Assembly: GCA_003139615.1 (NCBI GenBank) | Contig: PLJH01000141.1 | Coordinates: 30,567-94,566 of the forward strand | Length of the DNA stretch: 64,000 nucleotides | Source: Alphaproteobacteria bacterium | GTDB taxonomy: Bacteria; Pseudomonadota; Alphaproteobacteria; Micropepsales; Micropepsaceae | Direction of reading: 5' to 3' | Shown: one piece after another, positions 51,641 to 60,984 of the stretch | How positions within the stretch are numbered: the first letter of the stretch is position 1 | Layout: each line of letters opens with the position of its first letter | Translations under genes and position numbers: made by a program | Notes under the pieces: model-generated | The model's input: only the letters and a program-made list of their open reading frames with translations | Databases searched by the model: none | What the model was told of the DNA's origin: nothing

Positions 51641-51799
51641 TCAGGGCTGCGTTGTCGAACTGTCGGATGCCGGCTGGCTCCGCTCCGCCTGAACCACCAG
51701 CGTGCTGATGACGATCGATCCCACAAACATCATCGCGACAACGCACAGACAGACGACGAGCACGATGACGGGATTGACCTTTTCGGGCTTGGCGGTCAC
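51641..51799 (-). CDS. Small single-helix membrane protein
   Basis: This 52-residue ORF starts at a GTG with TGGAG upstream, giving a short MTAKPEKV leader. One membrane helix follows (about 9-36, VIVLVVCLCVVAMMFVGSIV) and a polar Ser/Thr-rich tail (SQPASDSSTTQP). An ATG at 51838 would add 13 residues but lacks a good ribosome-binding site. It lies 13 bases before the GST gene, in the same direction. Its function is unknown. Confidence 0.55.
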   Translation of the reverse strand: MTAKPEKVNPVIVLVVCLCVVAMMFVGSIVISTLVVQAERSQPASDSSTTQP

Positions 51800-51993
51800 T
51801 AGGGCTCCATTCGAACGGACTTGTTGGACAATCCCCATAGGCCCGGATGCAGCCCAATGCGAGCGCAAAAGCGTCGCGTCCGATTCTTGCCGAAAGGCAG
51901 GATATCGACAAGCATTCGGGGAGGTTACGTCACCTATCGCATAGCAGCCCTTAGTGTTACAAATGTCTGGTCGGGGTTCGCGAGGGGGTGCGC

Positions 51994-52329
51994 ATGCGTC
52001 GATTGGCTCTGTTCTTCGGACTTGGTGCGTTGCTCGCCGCTCCGCCCAGTGCCGCCGATACCGCACCGGACCTTTCGCTCACCGCTTATAATTCCGATCT
52101 CGCATTGGTGCAGGATGTGCGCCGGCTCGATGCGCCGGCCGGACGCACGCGACTCGAATTCAAGAATGTATCGGCCAGCATACGCCCGGAGACGGTCACG
52201 CTGTCGGGCGACGGCCTCGCTATCGAATAGCCCCACGCCGTCGAACCAAACGGCATGTTCTGGAGCTTCGCACTGTCGGCCGGCGAACGCAAAACGATGC
52301 ACTACACGATCGAGGCGCCGGAGTCGTAA
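51994..52329 (+). pseudogene. DUF4139 protein with large internal deletion
   Basis: The frame opens with a signal peptide (MRRLALFFGLGALLAAPPSA). DUF4139/mucoidy-inhibitor-like sequence follows (LTAYNSDLALVQDVRRLDAP, GRTRLEFKNVSASIRPETVT) up to LAIE and TAG at 52228-52230. The same frame then resumes with VEPNGMFWSFALSAGERKTM and HYTIEAPES to TAA, which is the family's C-terminal end. Several hundred middle codons are missing. This is a deletion relic with a stop at or near the join. Confidence 0.65.
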
Positions 52330-52351
52330 GGTTCCGATTCGCAATCGCGCC

Positions 52352-52909
52352 CTATGCCAGGGCCTTCATCGTGCGCGAAACGAAGATGTAGCCGAAGCCC
52401 GTGGTGATGAAATTCACGCCGAGCAGGATGCCGAGCACGATCACCGAAATCTGCGGCCAGCCGGCCGCGATGAGCACCGCCATTATGATGCTCGCGAGGC
52501 CAGAGATCAGCATGCCCATCCAGCCGCCATGTGGCCGCATTTCGAAGGCGAAGAACAATTCGAACGCGCCCTGGAAAATGAAGACCACGCCCACCATCAG
52601 GGTGAGCGCAACGGCGCCGGCAAGCGGATTGAACAGCAGGAACACACCTGCCGCGATGGAGAGAAGGCTCAGGAGCAAAGCGCCGAAAAATGGCCCCGTG
52701 CCGTGGATCGAGAACGATCCCATGAACATGAACAGGCCCGTAATGAGAAACACCCAACCGACGAGCAGTGCGGCGACCAGAGTCGAGATGATCGGAAATA
52801 CGATCGCGGCAGCGCCCACCACCACCATCGCAAGGCCCAGCCAGAACAACCGGCCCGAGGACGCGCGCAGTTTGCCGTGGAAAAGATTGCCAGCCGGAAC
52901 TTCGCTCAT
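52352..52909 (-). CDS. HdeD-family membrane protein
   Basis: This 185-residue inner-membrane protein has six helices in three DUF308 repeats (FWLGLAMVVVGAAAIVFPII, ALLLSLLSIAAGVFLLFNPL and LISGLASIIMAVLIAAGWPQ). HdeD is linked to acid resistance in enterobacteria; many alphaproteobacteria carry one without the other hde genes. It stands alone, next to the DUF4139 relic. Confidence 0.88.
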   Translation of the reverse strand: MSEVPAGNLFHGKLRASSGRLFWLGLAMVVVGAAAIVFPIISTLVAALLVGWVFLITGLFMFMGSFSIHGTGPFFGALLLSLLSIAAGVFLLFNPLAGAVALTLMVGVVFIFQGAFELFFAFEMRPHGGWMGMLISGLASIIMAVLIAAGWPQISVIVLGILLGVNFITTGFGYIFVSRTMKALA

Positions 52910-53015
52910 ATGACCAGTCCTTTCAATAATGTCCGCTCCATTCGCGGTGTCACATTAACCATCCAGGCCTGCGTCCGCAAATTTCCCGTTCCGGAAACGC
53001 CGTCCCGAATCACCG

Positions 53016-53993
53016 TCACCCTATCCCACGGCGCAGAAACGCCTCGCCGCCCGAGAATGCCGGTTCGACGAGCCATAGCCTGAGGAGGTGACGTTTCCTT
53101 TCGGGTTCGTCCCAATCCTCATAGCGCGTGCGTTTATGCAGGATCGATGCGTTCTTGAGGAACTGCATATCGCCGGGTTCGAAATTCATATCGAGATAGT
53201 GGGCGGGGTCGTTTGCGGCGCCCTCGATAAAAGCAATTGCGTCTTCCTGCACACGCGTCAATCGCGGCGCAGCTTCGTGCATCTGGCTTTCGCGGAGGCA
53301 CCAGGGGATGAAGAAAGTCCCGAGCCGGCCGTTTTCGTATTTGCACATGGGTAGATCGAACCAGGGATTGCGGCCGGGCTTGTGCTGTTTCTGCGTATCG
53401 AACGGGAAATTCTCGAACAGCACAGGCACGAGCTCCGGCCGCTCGCGGAGCATGCGGTTGAAAATAGCGGGCGAGCTCGCGATCCTGCTGGTTCCGCCGG
53501 TCTTCGCCTTGGCAATACAGAAAAGGCCGATCACGTCTGCACCATCCGTGTGGAAATCCTGTTCGGCGCGGGTCTTGCAGAGGCGCACGCCATATTCGTG
53601 CGGATCCGCGCCCGTATCGCGCACATGCCCGATCAGGTCGCCGTCGGTGTTCTGCGAGATTGCGCGACCCATGTGGAGACCGAGCCCCCAATAGATAGCC
53701 GTGCAAACCTCCAGCGGGTAGCGCTTGACCGGAAATCCTCGCAGAAGAACGAAGCCTCTCCCGCGATCGAGTTCGTGCATCCAGGATTCGATTTTCGCGG
53801 AGAGAGCCGGCAGCACGAAATCGGTCTTCGTCCAATTGCAGTAGTTCTTGGCAGCCGCTCTTTCTTGTGCCTCGACGAGTTCGGCGATGTCGGACGGCGT
53901 GAAGGCATAAGCCCATTCGCGAGTCGCGGCGAGATCTGGGCCCAGCCGCACATCGAGCGTCTCGAGCGGCGACGACGGTATGGCGAAATTCAC
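53016..53993 (-). CDS. TauD/clavaminate synthase-like 2OG oxygenase
   Basis: This 325-residue enzyme belongs to the TauD fold. The iron ligands are H148-x-D150 (DFHTDGADV) and distal H286 (SILHKRTRYED), and Arg in RHLLRLWL would bind 2-oxoglutarate. GFVLLRGFPV is the conserved N-terminal landmark. Its ATG overlaps the stop of the CocE-type hydrolase (ATGA), so the two are translated together and may act in one degradation or modification route. The substrate is unknown. Confidence 0.85.
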   Translation of the reverse strand: MNFAIPSSPLETLDVRLGPDLAATREWAYAFTPSDIAELVEAQERAAAKNYCNWTKTDFVLPALSAKIESWMHELDRGRGFVLLRGFPVKRYPLEVCTAIYWGLGLHMGRAISQNTDGDLIGHVRDTGADPHEYGVRLCKTRAEQDFHTDGADVIGLFCIAKAKTGGTSRIASSPAIFNRMLRERPELVPVLFENFPFDTQKQHKPGRNPWFDLPMCKYENGRLGTFFIPWCLRESQMHEAAPRLTRVQEDAIAFIEGAANDPAHYLDMNFEPGDMQFLKNASILHKRTRYEDWDEPERKRHLLRLWLVEPAFSGGEAFLRRGIG

Positions 53994-55939
53994 GTTCGTG
54001 CCGGAATGATCGGCAAGGTGATATGCGAAGGTCGCGATTTATCGACGAATAGCGTGTTCTGTGCGACGACGCGCTCGCCGGCGCTTCCTTCCGGCGCACC
54101 CGTATTGGGATTCACGTCGAAATGGGGAAAGTTGCTGGATGAAATGTCGACGCGAATGCGATGGCCACGTTTGAAAAGATTTGAGGTGGGAAATGCGCTC
54201 ACTTCGATCTCGGCCGCTTCACCCGTGACAAGCGGCTCGGGCTTCTCCCACGAATTGCGATAGCGCGCCCGCAGGATTCCGTCCGTGACGTTCATCGCGA
54301 AACCATCCGGATAGGACGCATTCGCCGGATAGACATCGATCAGCTTGATGGTGAAATCGGTATCGGGCCGGTCCGAGGTCACATGCAAATGTGCCACGAT
54401 AGGACCGGTAATTTCGATGTCTTCGGTCAACGGCTCCGTCTGAAACACGAGCACATCCGGCCGCCCTGCGAGCGGCTTGTAGGGCGCTCGCGAGCCGAAG
54501 AATTGCGGACCTTCGCGCTGATCGAACGCGCCTCCCACCATGACCGGTTTGCCGGACGTGATGGTGCCTCCGATTGACGGAACGGGATGCGCGGGATCGA
54601 ACTTGTAGCTGAGCGTGGAGGAGTTCGGTTTTGGAGACTCGGGCGACAGACTTCCATCGCCGTGCAGATAGTAAGGCGTCGCGCGCGCGTCGGGAATCGG
54701 CCAATCGCGTTCTGTTCGCCAGCGACCGCCGTGATCGAGCCGACCATTCGCATTCTTAAGACCGGACCCTCCGCCCATGACGAAAAGATTCACAGGCGAC
54801 TCCTGTACGACGCCATTATCCGCGCCCTTGAGCCAGCAGTCGAACCAGCGCAGGCGCAAGGTCAGGAAATCCTTCGCAAGATTGCCGTCCAGGGTCGCGG
54901 CCGGGCCGAAATCGACGTCGCCCGCATAGGTGATCGAGCGGTCGCCATGTGTCCAGGGACCCAGGATCAAGCGAACGGGGTTCTTCTTGCGGTGAGACAG
55001 GCCGATGTAGTTCGTCGTCGCGGTGCGCGGATAGGGATCGTACCACGCCGACATGTGCACCATCGGCGCGTCGCTGAACTGGTCGTAGAAACCTTCGGCA
55101 TAGATGCCCATCTGCTGCCAGTACGCGTCGAACACGCCGTGCTGCCACTGATCGAACAGATAGTCTTCATATTCCGGCGCGAGACTGAGCGGCGAGTCGC
55201 CCTTCTTCCAGGGCAGGCGCGCGAACCACGCCTTGATATCGATCGCCTTCATCGCCGCAAGCCGCTTCGCATCGTTCACGACTTCGGGGCTCTCAAGCGC
55301 ATTGGAATAAGCCCATGTCGCCTGTTTGAGTTCGAATGCACCGCCCTGCCTTATGCCGCCCTGATAGGCATTGGCGAAGCCGCCACTGTCGAGAAACATC
55401 GCCGCAACGCCCGGCGGATTGGCGCAACCGAGCGCGCCCTGCGTGTGCGCGGCATAAGACAAACCCATCGTGCCGATTTTGCCGTTGCACCAGGGCTGGC
55501 GGTCGATCCAGGCGCAGGTGTCGTAGCCGTCCGCGCCATCGCTCAGATATTTGACGAACTCACCTTCCGAGCCGTAGCGGCCGCGGCAGTCCTGGTAGAT
55601 GACCACATAACCCCGGCTCACGAAAAACCGCGCGACCTCGGCGCGGCTCATCGGGACGGGGTTCGTCGCCGTGCGTTCGGAGCGGCTGACGATAGTCTTG
55701 CCGTAAGGGGTTCGCTCCAGGATGACCGGGAATTTACCCTTGACCGGCTTTCCACTGCGAGCGGGACGGTAGATATCGGTGGCCAGCCGCACACGATCGC
55801 GCATCCCGACCATCGTGTCGGAGGTCAGGTGAACGTCATACTCACCCGATGCCTCGCCAGCGGCCACTGCCGGACGGGCCGCAAGCGCCGCTCCCAGAGA
55901 TGCGATCAGCTTTCCAAGCGTTCTGCGCGAAAATTCCAC
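53990..55939 (-). CDS. CocE/NonD-family hydrolase with Tat-like signal
   Basis: This 649-residue serine hydrolase (X-Pro dipeptidyl-peptidase or acyl esterase type) has a signal containing SRRTLGKLIASLGAAL, a twin-arginine pattern. The alpha/beta-hydrolase core has VVIYQDCRGRYGSEGEF, nucleophile Ser161 in GTMGLSYAAH and the acid/His region (LGPWTHGDRS). A C-terminal jelly-roll follows (TGPIVAHLHVTSDRPDTDFT). The GTG at 55939 is used because GGGAAAG lies upstream and the signal starts there; longer starts are possible. It is coupled to the TauD-like gene. Confidence 0.85.
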   Translation of the reverse strand: MEFSRRTLGKLIASLGAALAARPAVAAGEASGEYDVHLTSDTMVGMRDRVRLATDIYRPARSGKPVKGKFPVILERTPYGKTIVSRSERTATNPVPMSRAEVARFFVSRGYVVIYQDCRGRYGSEGEFVKYLSDGADGYDTCAWIDRQPWCNGKIGTMGLSYAAHTQGALGCANPPGVAAMFLDSGGFANAYQGGIRQGGAFELKQATWAYSNALESPEVVNDAKRLAAMKAIDIKAWFARLPWKKGDSPLSLAPEYEDYLFDQWQHGVFDAYWQQMGIYAEGFYDQFSDAPMVHMSAWYDPYPRTATTNYIGLSHRKKNPVRLILGPWTHGDRSITYAGDVDFGPAATLDGNLAKDFLTLRLRWFDCWLKGADNGVVQESPVNLFVMGGGSGLKNANGRLDHGGRWRTERDWPIPDARATPYYLHGDGSLSPESPKPNSSTLSYKFDPAHPVPSIGGTITSGKPVMVGGAFDQREGPQFFGSRAPYKPLAGRPDVLVFQTEPLTEDIEITGPIVAHLHVTSDRPDTDFTIKLIDVYPANASYPDGFAMNVTDGILRARYRNSWEKPEPLVTGEAAEIEVSAFPTSNLFKRGHRIRVDISSSNFPHFDVNPNTGAPEGSAGERVVAQNTLFVDKSRPSHITLPIIPART

Positions 55940-56311
55940 CGATCGACTTTCCCTGCGGCTTGCAATGTTTGAAACCATACCAAGCCGCGCGACGGAGGCG
56001 CCAGATACAATTTGAACCAATTTTTCCCGATCTGGCTGCGGTTTCTGCCCGAGAAGCGATTTCAATCCGTATGATTGCGATGCGCGCTGCTACAGCGACG
56101 AATTTGCGCGCAATGGTTTCCAATTGGAAAACTTCTTTTCTCGCAATTTTTTGAACTGCACGAATCCGTATTGTTGTGAGACAAATTCGAGATCGATAAA
56201 ATGCCCAATTTTAACTTGCGTTAACGGCCCGGGGCTAACCTCTTCGCGTTGGTGCGTTGGAGCGCATTCGAGCGGCGGGCTTATCAGGTCGGGCTGCAAT
56301 TGGAGGATCTT
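55940..56311. other. Divergent intergenic region
   Basis: This 370-bp region lies between the CocE-type gene (minus) and the Flp pilin gene (plus). It is AT-rich between 56100 and 56220 (TTTTCTCGCAATTTTTTG), which probably holds the promoters. I could not fix a -35/-10 pair. The long open frames here are alternative starts of the hydrolase frame or shadows; I see no separate gene. Confidence 0.4.
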
Positions 56312-56482
56312 ATGGGCAATTTACTACATCGTTTCTTGCGGGACGAGTCTGGTGCGACGGCTATCGAATATGGATTGATCGCGGCGGGTATAGCCGTTGT
56401 GATCATTGCGGCCGTTCAGCTCGTCGGTTCAAATCTGAATGGAACATTCGGTACGGTCGCGAGTGCGGTCGCAGCGCCGTAA
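56312..56482 (+). CDS. flp: Flp-type (IVb) pilin
   Basis: This 56-residue prepilin begins MGNLLHRFLRDESGATAIEY. The cleavage site is after the Gly in ESG, and the mature part continues EYGLIAAGIAVVIIAAVQLV with the conserved Glu5. Class IVb pilins form the Flp/Tad pilus for surface attachment. GGAGG lies before the ATG. No tad assembly genes are nearby, so it depends on a tad locus elsewhere or is an orphan. Confidence 0.88.
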   Translation: MGNLLHRFLRDESGATAIEYGLIAAGIAVVIIAAVQLVGSNLNGTFGTVASAVAAP

Positions 56483-56561
56483 CCGCATTTCCCAAGTCAA
56501 AATGCCGCTGCCGCCGAGAGATTCGGCGGCAGCATGCTTTTCAACAGATCGGAAAGCGCAA

Positions 56562-57242
56562 TCAGTGGGCGGATATGCGGTCTCGCGGGCGGACAAGAAC
56601 CGCTCCATCGCCGTGAAAAGCCGGCAACGTGTGCGCCACAGCTTCGATCTTGCCGAGCGTCACAACGCTTCTCAGGGAATGCGACGCTGCAAAACCTTCT
56701 CGGTTGAAAAAACCCCGAACCGCCCTGGACAGGTTTTGAAATTCCAGATCGGCGATCAATCTTGCAAGCTCGATCGTGAAGGACCGGTCGTTTTTCGCCC
56801 AGGTCTCGAACCCTTCATCCGGCGCAATATTGTGACCGCTTTGCTGGGCAACATCGCCCAGCAGCAGCACGAGCTCACTGTATTTGCGGCTGAAGGATCC
56901 GAGTGAATTCTGCAGATCCGCAATGGAAGAACCACCATCGGCGATCGTGTCGCCAAGTTCCAGATAAGCGAGATTGGCGTCATGCAGGGTTCTATCAAGT
57001 TGCGCCATTGTGAATTGATGCGTACCGCCATGAGCACCCAACGAATCCTGCAAGTGCCGGCCGACAGCGTCCAGTCTTTCATACGCTTGGCATGCGCCGC
57101 CGTCGAAAACGCGTTGGACTTTCTCCCGCGCGCTTTGCGTTGCGAGGCGCGCCTCGCGTGCGTTGCGCACACCTATGATGTGGGCCGCAGCTGTTGCCGA
57201 GCCGATTACGCCGAAATAGAGGATGTACCACCACGGATTCAT
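56562..57242 (-). CDS. Hypothetical membrane-anchored protein
   Basis: This 226-residue protein has a single N-terminal helix (WWYILYFGVIGSATAAAHII) and a long helical cytoplasmic part with heptad-like segments (ARLATQSAREKVQRVFDGGA, LDRTLHDANLAYLELGDTIA). I do not recognise the family. It runs convergently with the flp gene and divergently from the ParA gene. Its topology resembles small sensor or scaffold proteins, but no catalytic or binding motif is seen. Confidence 0.6.
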   Translation of the reverse strand: MNPWWYILYFGVIGSATAAAHIIGVRNAREARLATQSAREKVQRVFDGGACQAYERLDAVGRHLQDSLGAHGGTHQFTMAQLDRTLHDANLAYLELGDTIADGGSSIADLQNSLGSFSRKYSELVLLLGDVAQQSGHNIAPDEGFETWAKNDRSFTIELARLIADLEFQNLSRAVRGFFNREGFAASHSLRSVVTLGKIEAVAHTLPAFHGDGAVLVRPRDRISAH

Positions 57243-57536
57243 GTCGACCTCACGCCACTATGTTCGCGCTCCCTCACATCCATGCCCATAACTCTGCGCG
57301 CACGCCTCTAAGAGGCATTTAAGACCGGATCTCGTATTCGACGAACATTTAGCGCAAATGCAATCGGCTCGCGTTGCTTCGAAACAATTCGATGAAAACT
57401 GTCTTCCAACTCGAGGCAATTGCCGCCGATCGGGTTCACGGCGCGCAAAGAAGTGATGTGGCCTTATTGCAATCGTCGTAGCGGGTGCGCGGGCCAGGGG
57501 TGTCCTCAGTCCGAACGCATCATGCGGAGTGATCCC

Positions 57537-58466
57537 ATGTACGTTCTTGTGCTCGCCTCGCAAAAAGGCGGTTCTGGAAAAACCACACTGTCAGGCCATC
57601 TGGCCGTCGAGGCGGAACAGGCCGGTGTCGGCCCCGTGGCGTTGATCGACTGCGATCCGCAAGGAAGCCTTTCGGAATGGTGGAATTCGCGGTCGGCTGC
57701 AACGCCGCATTTCGTCAAGGTGGGGCTGCTCGAACTCAGCGACGCGCTGGCGCAATTGAGTCAGGCAGGCTTCCGGCTTGCCGTGATCGATACGCCACCC
57801 GCAATCACCAGTTCGATCTCGCGCGTTGTGGCGCATGCCGATCTCGTGATTGTGCCGACGCGGCCGAGCCCGCATGATTTGCGCGCCGTGGCCGCAACCG
57901 TCGATATCGCAGAGCGACACGAAAAGCCGTTGATTTTCGTCGTGAACGGGGCCACGCCGCGCGCCCGCATCACCGGCGAAGCGGCGGTTGCGCTTTCGCA
58001 ACACGGCACGGTCGCACCGGTCATCGTCCATCATCGTGTGGACTTTGCGGCCAGCATGGTGGATGGCAGGAGCGTTGGCGAAGTCGTGCCCAAATCGCAA
58101 TCCGCGAAGGAGGTGCGGGAATTGTGGACTTATGTGCAGGACCGCTTGTCGCGGCTCGCCAGGGACCCCACGCTGGCGCCCGAATTTCGTCCGCGTCACC
58201 TCGATCTCGGGCCGCTCGCGGCTATCGCGGATGCCGATCTGGCTGCGGCCGCCCCGGAAGCGCCCCCGCTCGTCGAACCGGTTCGAGAGCCCGAGATGGC
58301 AAGTCATGACCTGGGTACTCCGCCGCCCCTGGACCGCGGGTGGGACGGCGCCGAGCGGCGCTTCGGGGCCGACCGCCGCAACGGGCAAACTCCGGTATTC
58401 GGCGGCCCCGACAAGCGTGTTCACGTCTTTGGGCGGCGGCACACGGACCGTCCCGCGGAACATTGA
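57537..58466 (+). CDS. ParA/VirC1-family ATPase
   Basis: This 309-residue protein has the deviant Walker A KGGSGKTT at residues 10-17, then a VALIDCDPQGSLSEWW segment, AVIDTPPAITSS and IVPTRPSPHDLRA, as in ParA/MinD-type partition or positioning ATPases. The C-terminal 90 residues are disordered and rich in Pro and Arg (AERRFGADRRNGQTP). The ATG at 57537 with CGGAG upstream is used. It is followed after ten bases by a small gene that looks like its partner. It may position a chromosomal or envelope structure. Confidence 0.85.
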   Translation: MYVLVLASQKGGSGKTTLSGHLAVEAEQAGVGPVALIDCDPQGSLSEWWNSRSAATPHFVKVGLLELSDALAQLSQAGFRLAVIDTPPAITSSISRVVAHADLVIVPTRPSPHDLRAVAATVDIAERHEKPLIFVVNGATPRARITGEAAVALSQHGTVAPVIVHHRVDFAASMVDGRSVGEVVPKSQSAKEVRELWTYVQDRLSRLARDPTLAPEFRPRHLDLGPLAAIADADLAAAAPEAPPLVEPVREPEMASHDLGTPPPLDRGWDGAERRFGADRRNGQTPVFGGPDKRVHVFGRRHTDRPAEH

Positions 58467-58476
58467 GGAGACGACC

Positions 58477-58914
58477 TTGAGCTACGCAAAATTTGCTCCC
58501 ATCACGGCCGGCCTTCTGGCGCGAAAAGGCGAAGCCGCACCATCGTTCGGCACCAAACGTCCCGTCGCCTGGACATCCGAGTTGCCGGCGATGCCCGAGC
58601 CCGTGCGGGATGTCCCTCCATCATTTGTAACCGGGATGGAATTCGCCCCGGCCGAAGCCATGCCTTTGCAACACGATATCGCCGTTCCAAAGTCCGCCTC
58701 GGTTTTCGAGAAGCCTCGCCGCGTCGTCGTGAGCATGAGCCCCTGCGAGTTCGAGCGTCTCGGCATCGCGGCCGTTAAAAAAGGCTTGAGCCGTCACGAC
58801 CTCGTGCGAGACACCGTGAATGCCTTTCTGGCGCGCCTCGCTGCTGAAATGGATCATCGCTGCGCCTGCCTGGACGGCGGCTCGCAACGCGCCACCGCAT
58901 GCGCCAAGGACTGA
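58477..58914 (+). CDS. Small DNA-binding-like partner of ParA
   Basis: This 145-residue protein starts at a TTG with GAGGAG seven bases upstream, ten bases after the ParA stop. The N-terminal part is low-complexity (MSYAKFAPITAGLLARKGEA) and the C-terminal part has RRVVVSMSPCEFERLGIAAV and KGLSRHDLVRDTVNAFLARL, a ribbon-helix-helix-like or copG-like DNA-binding pattern. Such small genes beside ParA usually encode the centromere-binding or adaptor protein. A tail with two Cys (HRCACLDGG) is unusual. Confidence 0.6.
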   Translation: MSYAKFAPITAGLLARKGEAAPSFGTKRPVAWTSELPAMPEPVRDVPPSFVTGMEFAPAEAMPLQHDIAVPKSASVFEKPRRVVVSMSPCEFERLGIAAVKKGLSRHDLVRDTVNAFLARLAAEMDHRCACLDGGSQRATACAKD

Positions 58915-59397
58915 CAAAATTACTTGCGACGAATGGATTGCGTGATTGCGCTGACGGGTAGCTTTTTCACCGGCGCACAGCCCCGGCTCGCTTGCCGGCT
59001 CAGGGCGACACAATTTTCGTCCTTCTGCAATCCTGGGTCGACAAACGCGAGAAGTGCAGCCGGCGGCGTGATAAACCCGAGCAAAACCGCGATGCCGCGT
59101 GAGAGCGCTCAAGCGTTGCCGAACCGCCGCGACAGGTCGCACAGCACCGAGGTGAGCTTCCTAGACGCGCGAGAACGGGGTTTTCGGTTCAGATGTCACG
59201 GTTATGACCAAGGTTCGATGTGACAACGCACCATCGGCTCCCGGGCTGTCCCAACAGGCCAAAGTAAGCACCCGAGTTTCCGCGACTTGGGAACTTTTCT
59301 GCGATTTCCACGTTTTCAACACGCCCGTGAGAGCGCGTTTTGTGGCGCCCGCGGTTGGGATTTTCGAGTTTTTTACCGGCACATAAGGGAGTTTGAC
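58915..59397. other. Intergenic region without recognised gene
   Basis: This 483-bp stretch separates the ParA pair from the ferritin-like gene. Short ORFs on both strands show no family signature. AAGGGAG near 59388 is the ribosome-binding site of the ferritin-like gene. I see no hairpin-T-run terminator, and no RNA gene could be identified by eye. Confidence 0.4.
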
Positions 59398-59985
59398 GTG
59401 GCGCAGGGCACACAAGACGCGAAATCGACAGAAAAGCCGTTTCTGACCGACGTGAAGACTTTGCGCGAACGCGCCCGCAAGCATCTTGAGGACGGCGCAA
59501 TCGGGACGACCTATATCGGTGACGTCAAGAAGACGATCGAAATCCTGCAAAGCGTGCTGGCAACCGAGATTGTTTGCGTGCTGCGCTACACGATGCATTC
59601 GATTGCGGCTTCGGGAATATCCAGCGAAGGCGTCAAGGCGGAATTCGCCGAGCATGCCAAGGAAGAGCACGAGCACGCGCTGGAAGTGGCCGAACGCATC
59701 AATCAACTTGGCGGCAAGCCGAATTTCAACCCCGAAGGCCTGCTGAGCCGTTCGGCATCGCAATACGCGGAAGGCGCCAATCTCGTCGACATGATCAAGG
59801 AAAACCTGATCGCTGAGCGCATCGCTGTCGACCATTATCGCGAACTGGTCCGCTATTTCGGCAATGACGATCCTGGCACAAAGTCGATGCTGCAGGGCAT
59901 CCTTCGCGTGGAAGAAGAACATGCCGACGACATGCACGATCTGCTGATCGCCCATGAAGGCCGCCCGATGTTGCAGGACAAATAA
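59398..59985 (+). CDS. Bacterioferritin-like protein
   Basis: This 195-residue ferritin-like four-helix bundle starts at a GTG with AAGGGAG upstream. Helix 1 carries SVLATEIVCVLRYTMHSIAA and helix 2 carries AEHAKEEHEHALEVAERINQ, with the E-x-x-H iron ligand pattern. The last helix has RVEEEHADDMHDLLI. It probably stores or oxidises iron in the cytosol. The longer N-terminus of about 40 residues before helix 1 is unusual for bacterioferritin. Confidence 0.8.
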   Translation: MAQGTQDAKSTEKPFLTDVKTLRERARKHLEDGAIGTTYIGDVKKTIEILQSVLATEIVCVLRYTMHSIAASGISSEGVKAEFAEHAKEEHEHALEVAERINQLGGKPNFNPEGLLSRSASQYAEGANLVDMIKENLIAERIAVDHYRELVRYFGNDDPGTKSMLQGILRVEEEHADDMHDLLIAHEGRPMLQDK

Positions 59986-60150
59986 CCCACCGGAGCGAGG
60001 ACATGGCCGCGCAATCCGAAATCGGAACTTGGCAACACATCGCTGCGTGGGAAAAATCGATAGCCGGAGAGCGAAATATCGCGCCCTCTCCGCCAAAATT
60101 GAAATCTGCGAAACGAACCGAGAAATCGGACGAAGAGCCGACAGACAGTC

Positions 60151-60963
60151 TTAAGCGTCCTTCACTTCGTCCGTAATCACCGTGAATTCAACGAGGTTCG
60201 AAACGCCGAACGCGGTGCTGATCGCGGCATCCGTCGCGTCCCGTCCCCGCGCCATCAGGATGCGTCCGATGCGCGGTTTGTTGTGACGCGCGTCCATGGG
60301 GTGCCACGCGCCGCTGAGATAAACGTCGAACCACGCGCTGAAATCCATCGGGTTCGGATCGTAGGGCACGCCGATATCACCAAGATACCCCGAGCAATAA
60401 CGCGCCGGAATGTTCATGCAGCGGCACAGCGTGATCGCAAGATGCGCGTAGTCGCGGCACACGCCCAGGCGTTCTTCATGTGCGTCATGGGCCGTGCGAT
60501 CAGAACGTGCATGCTCATAACCGAATGTGATCCGCTCATGCGCATATTCGAGAATGGCCTTGACCCGCGGCCAACCGGGTTCGATGTCGCCAAACAGCGC
60601 CCATGCGGTCTCGGTCAATTTCTGCGTGTCGCAATAGCGACTGCCCAGCAGATAGACGAGAACATCGTCGGGCAATTCCTCGACCGGATGCTGGATCCCG
60701 CCTACCGGCAGCTGTTCGTGCAAGCCGCTATCCTTGATCAGCAACCGGCTCCACAGCGACAGGCGCCCCGCAGGCGCCACCAGCCGCGTGCAGACATTGC
60801 CGAAACCGTCCGTGTAGGTGCGATAGGGAATTTCCGGATAGAGCGTGAACTTTTCGGGTTCGACGAGATCGGCGCGCCGTTCGGGCCGAATATGCACCAT
60901 CAGCAACAGCGGCGTCGGAGCCGTGCATTCGAATGCGATGTTATAGCCGGCCCGGATCAGCAA
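60151..60963 (-). CDS. Transglutaminase-like protein (Cys-type, altered His)
   Basis: This 270-residue protein has an N-terminal strand domain (IAFECTAPTPLLLMVHIRPE) and a transglutaminase-like core with the nucleophile Cys in LGVCRDYAHLAITLCRCMNI. The position of the catalytic His reads Ser in MDFSAWFDVYLSGAWHPMD, while the Asp in DARHN remains. Relatives with small residues at this position are common, so the reaction may differ. It lies 21 bases downstream of a second transglutaminase gene on the same strand. Confidence 0.8.
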   Translation of the reverse strand: MLIRAGYNIAFECTAPTPLLLMVHIRPERRADLVEPEKFTLYPEIPYRTYTDGFGNVCTRLVAPAGRLSLWSRLLIKDSGLHEQLPVGGIQHPVEELPDDVLVYLLGSRYCDTQKLTETAWALFGDIEPGWPRVKAILEYAHERITFGYEHARSDRTAHDAHEERLGVCRDYAHLAITLCRCMNIPARYCSGYLGDIGVPYDPNPMDFSAWFDVYLSGAWHPMDARHNKPRIGRILMARGRDATDAAISTAFGVSNLVEFTVITDEVKDA

Positions 60964-60984
60964 TGTTCTTTTGTCCTTCTACGA

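Noticed and set aside
54587..55972. 461-residue plus-strand ORF over the CocE-type gene
   Set aside because: It is antisense to conserved hydrolase motifs, with no ribosome-binding site or known family.
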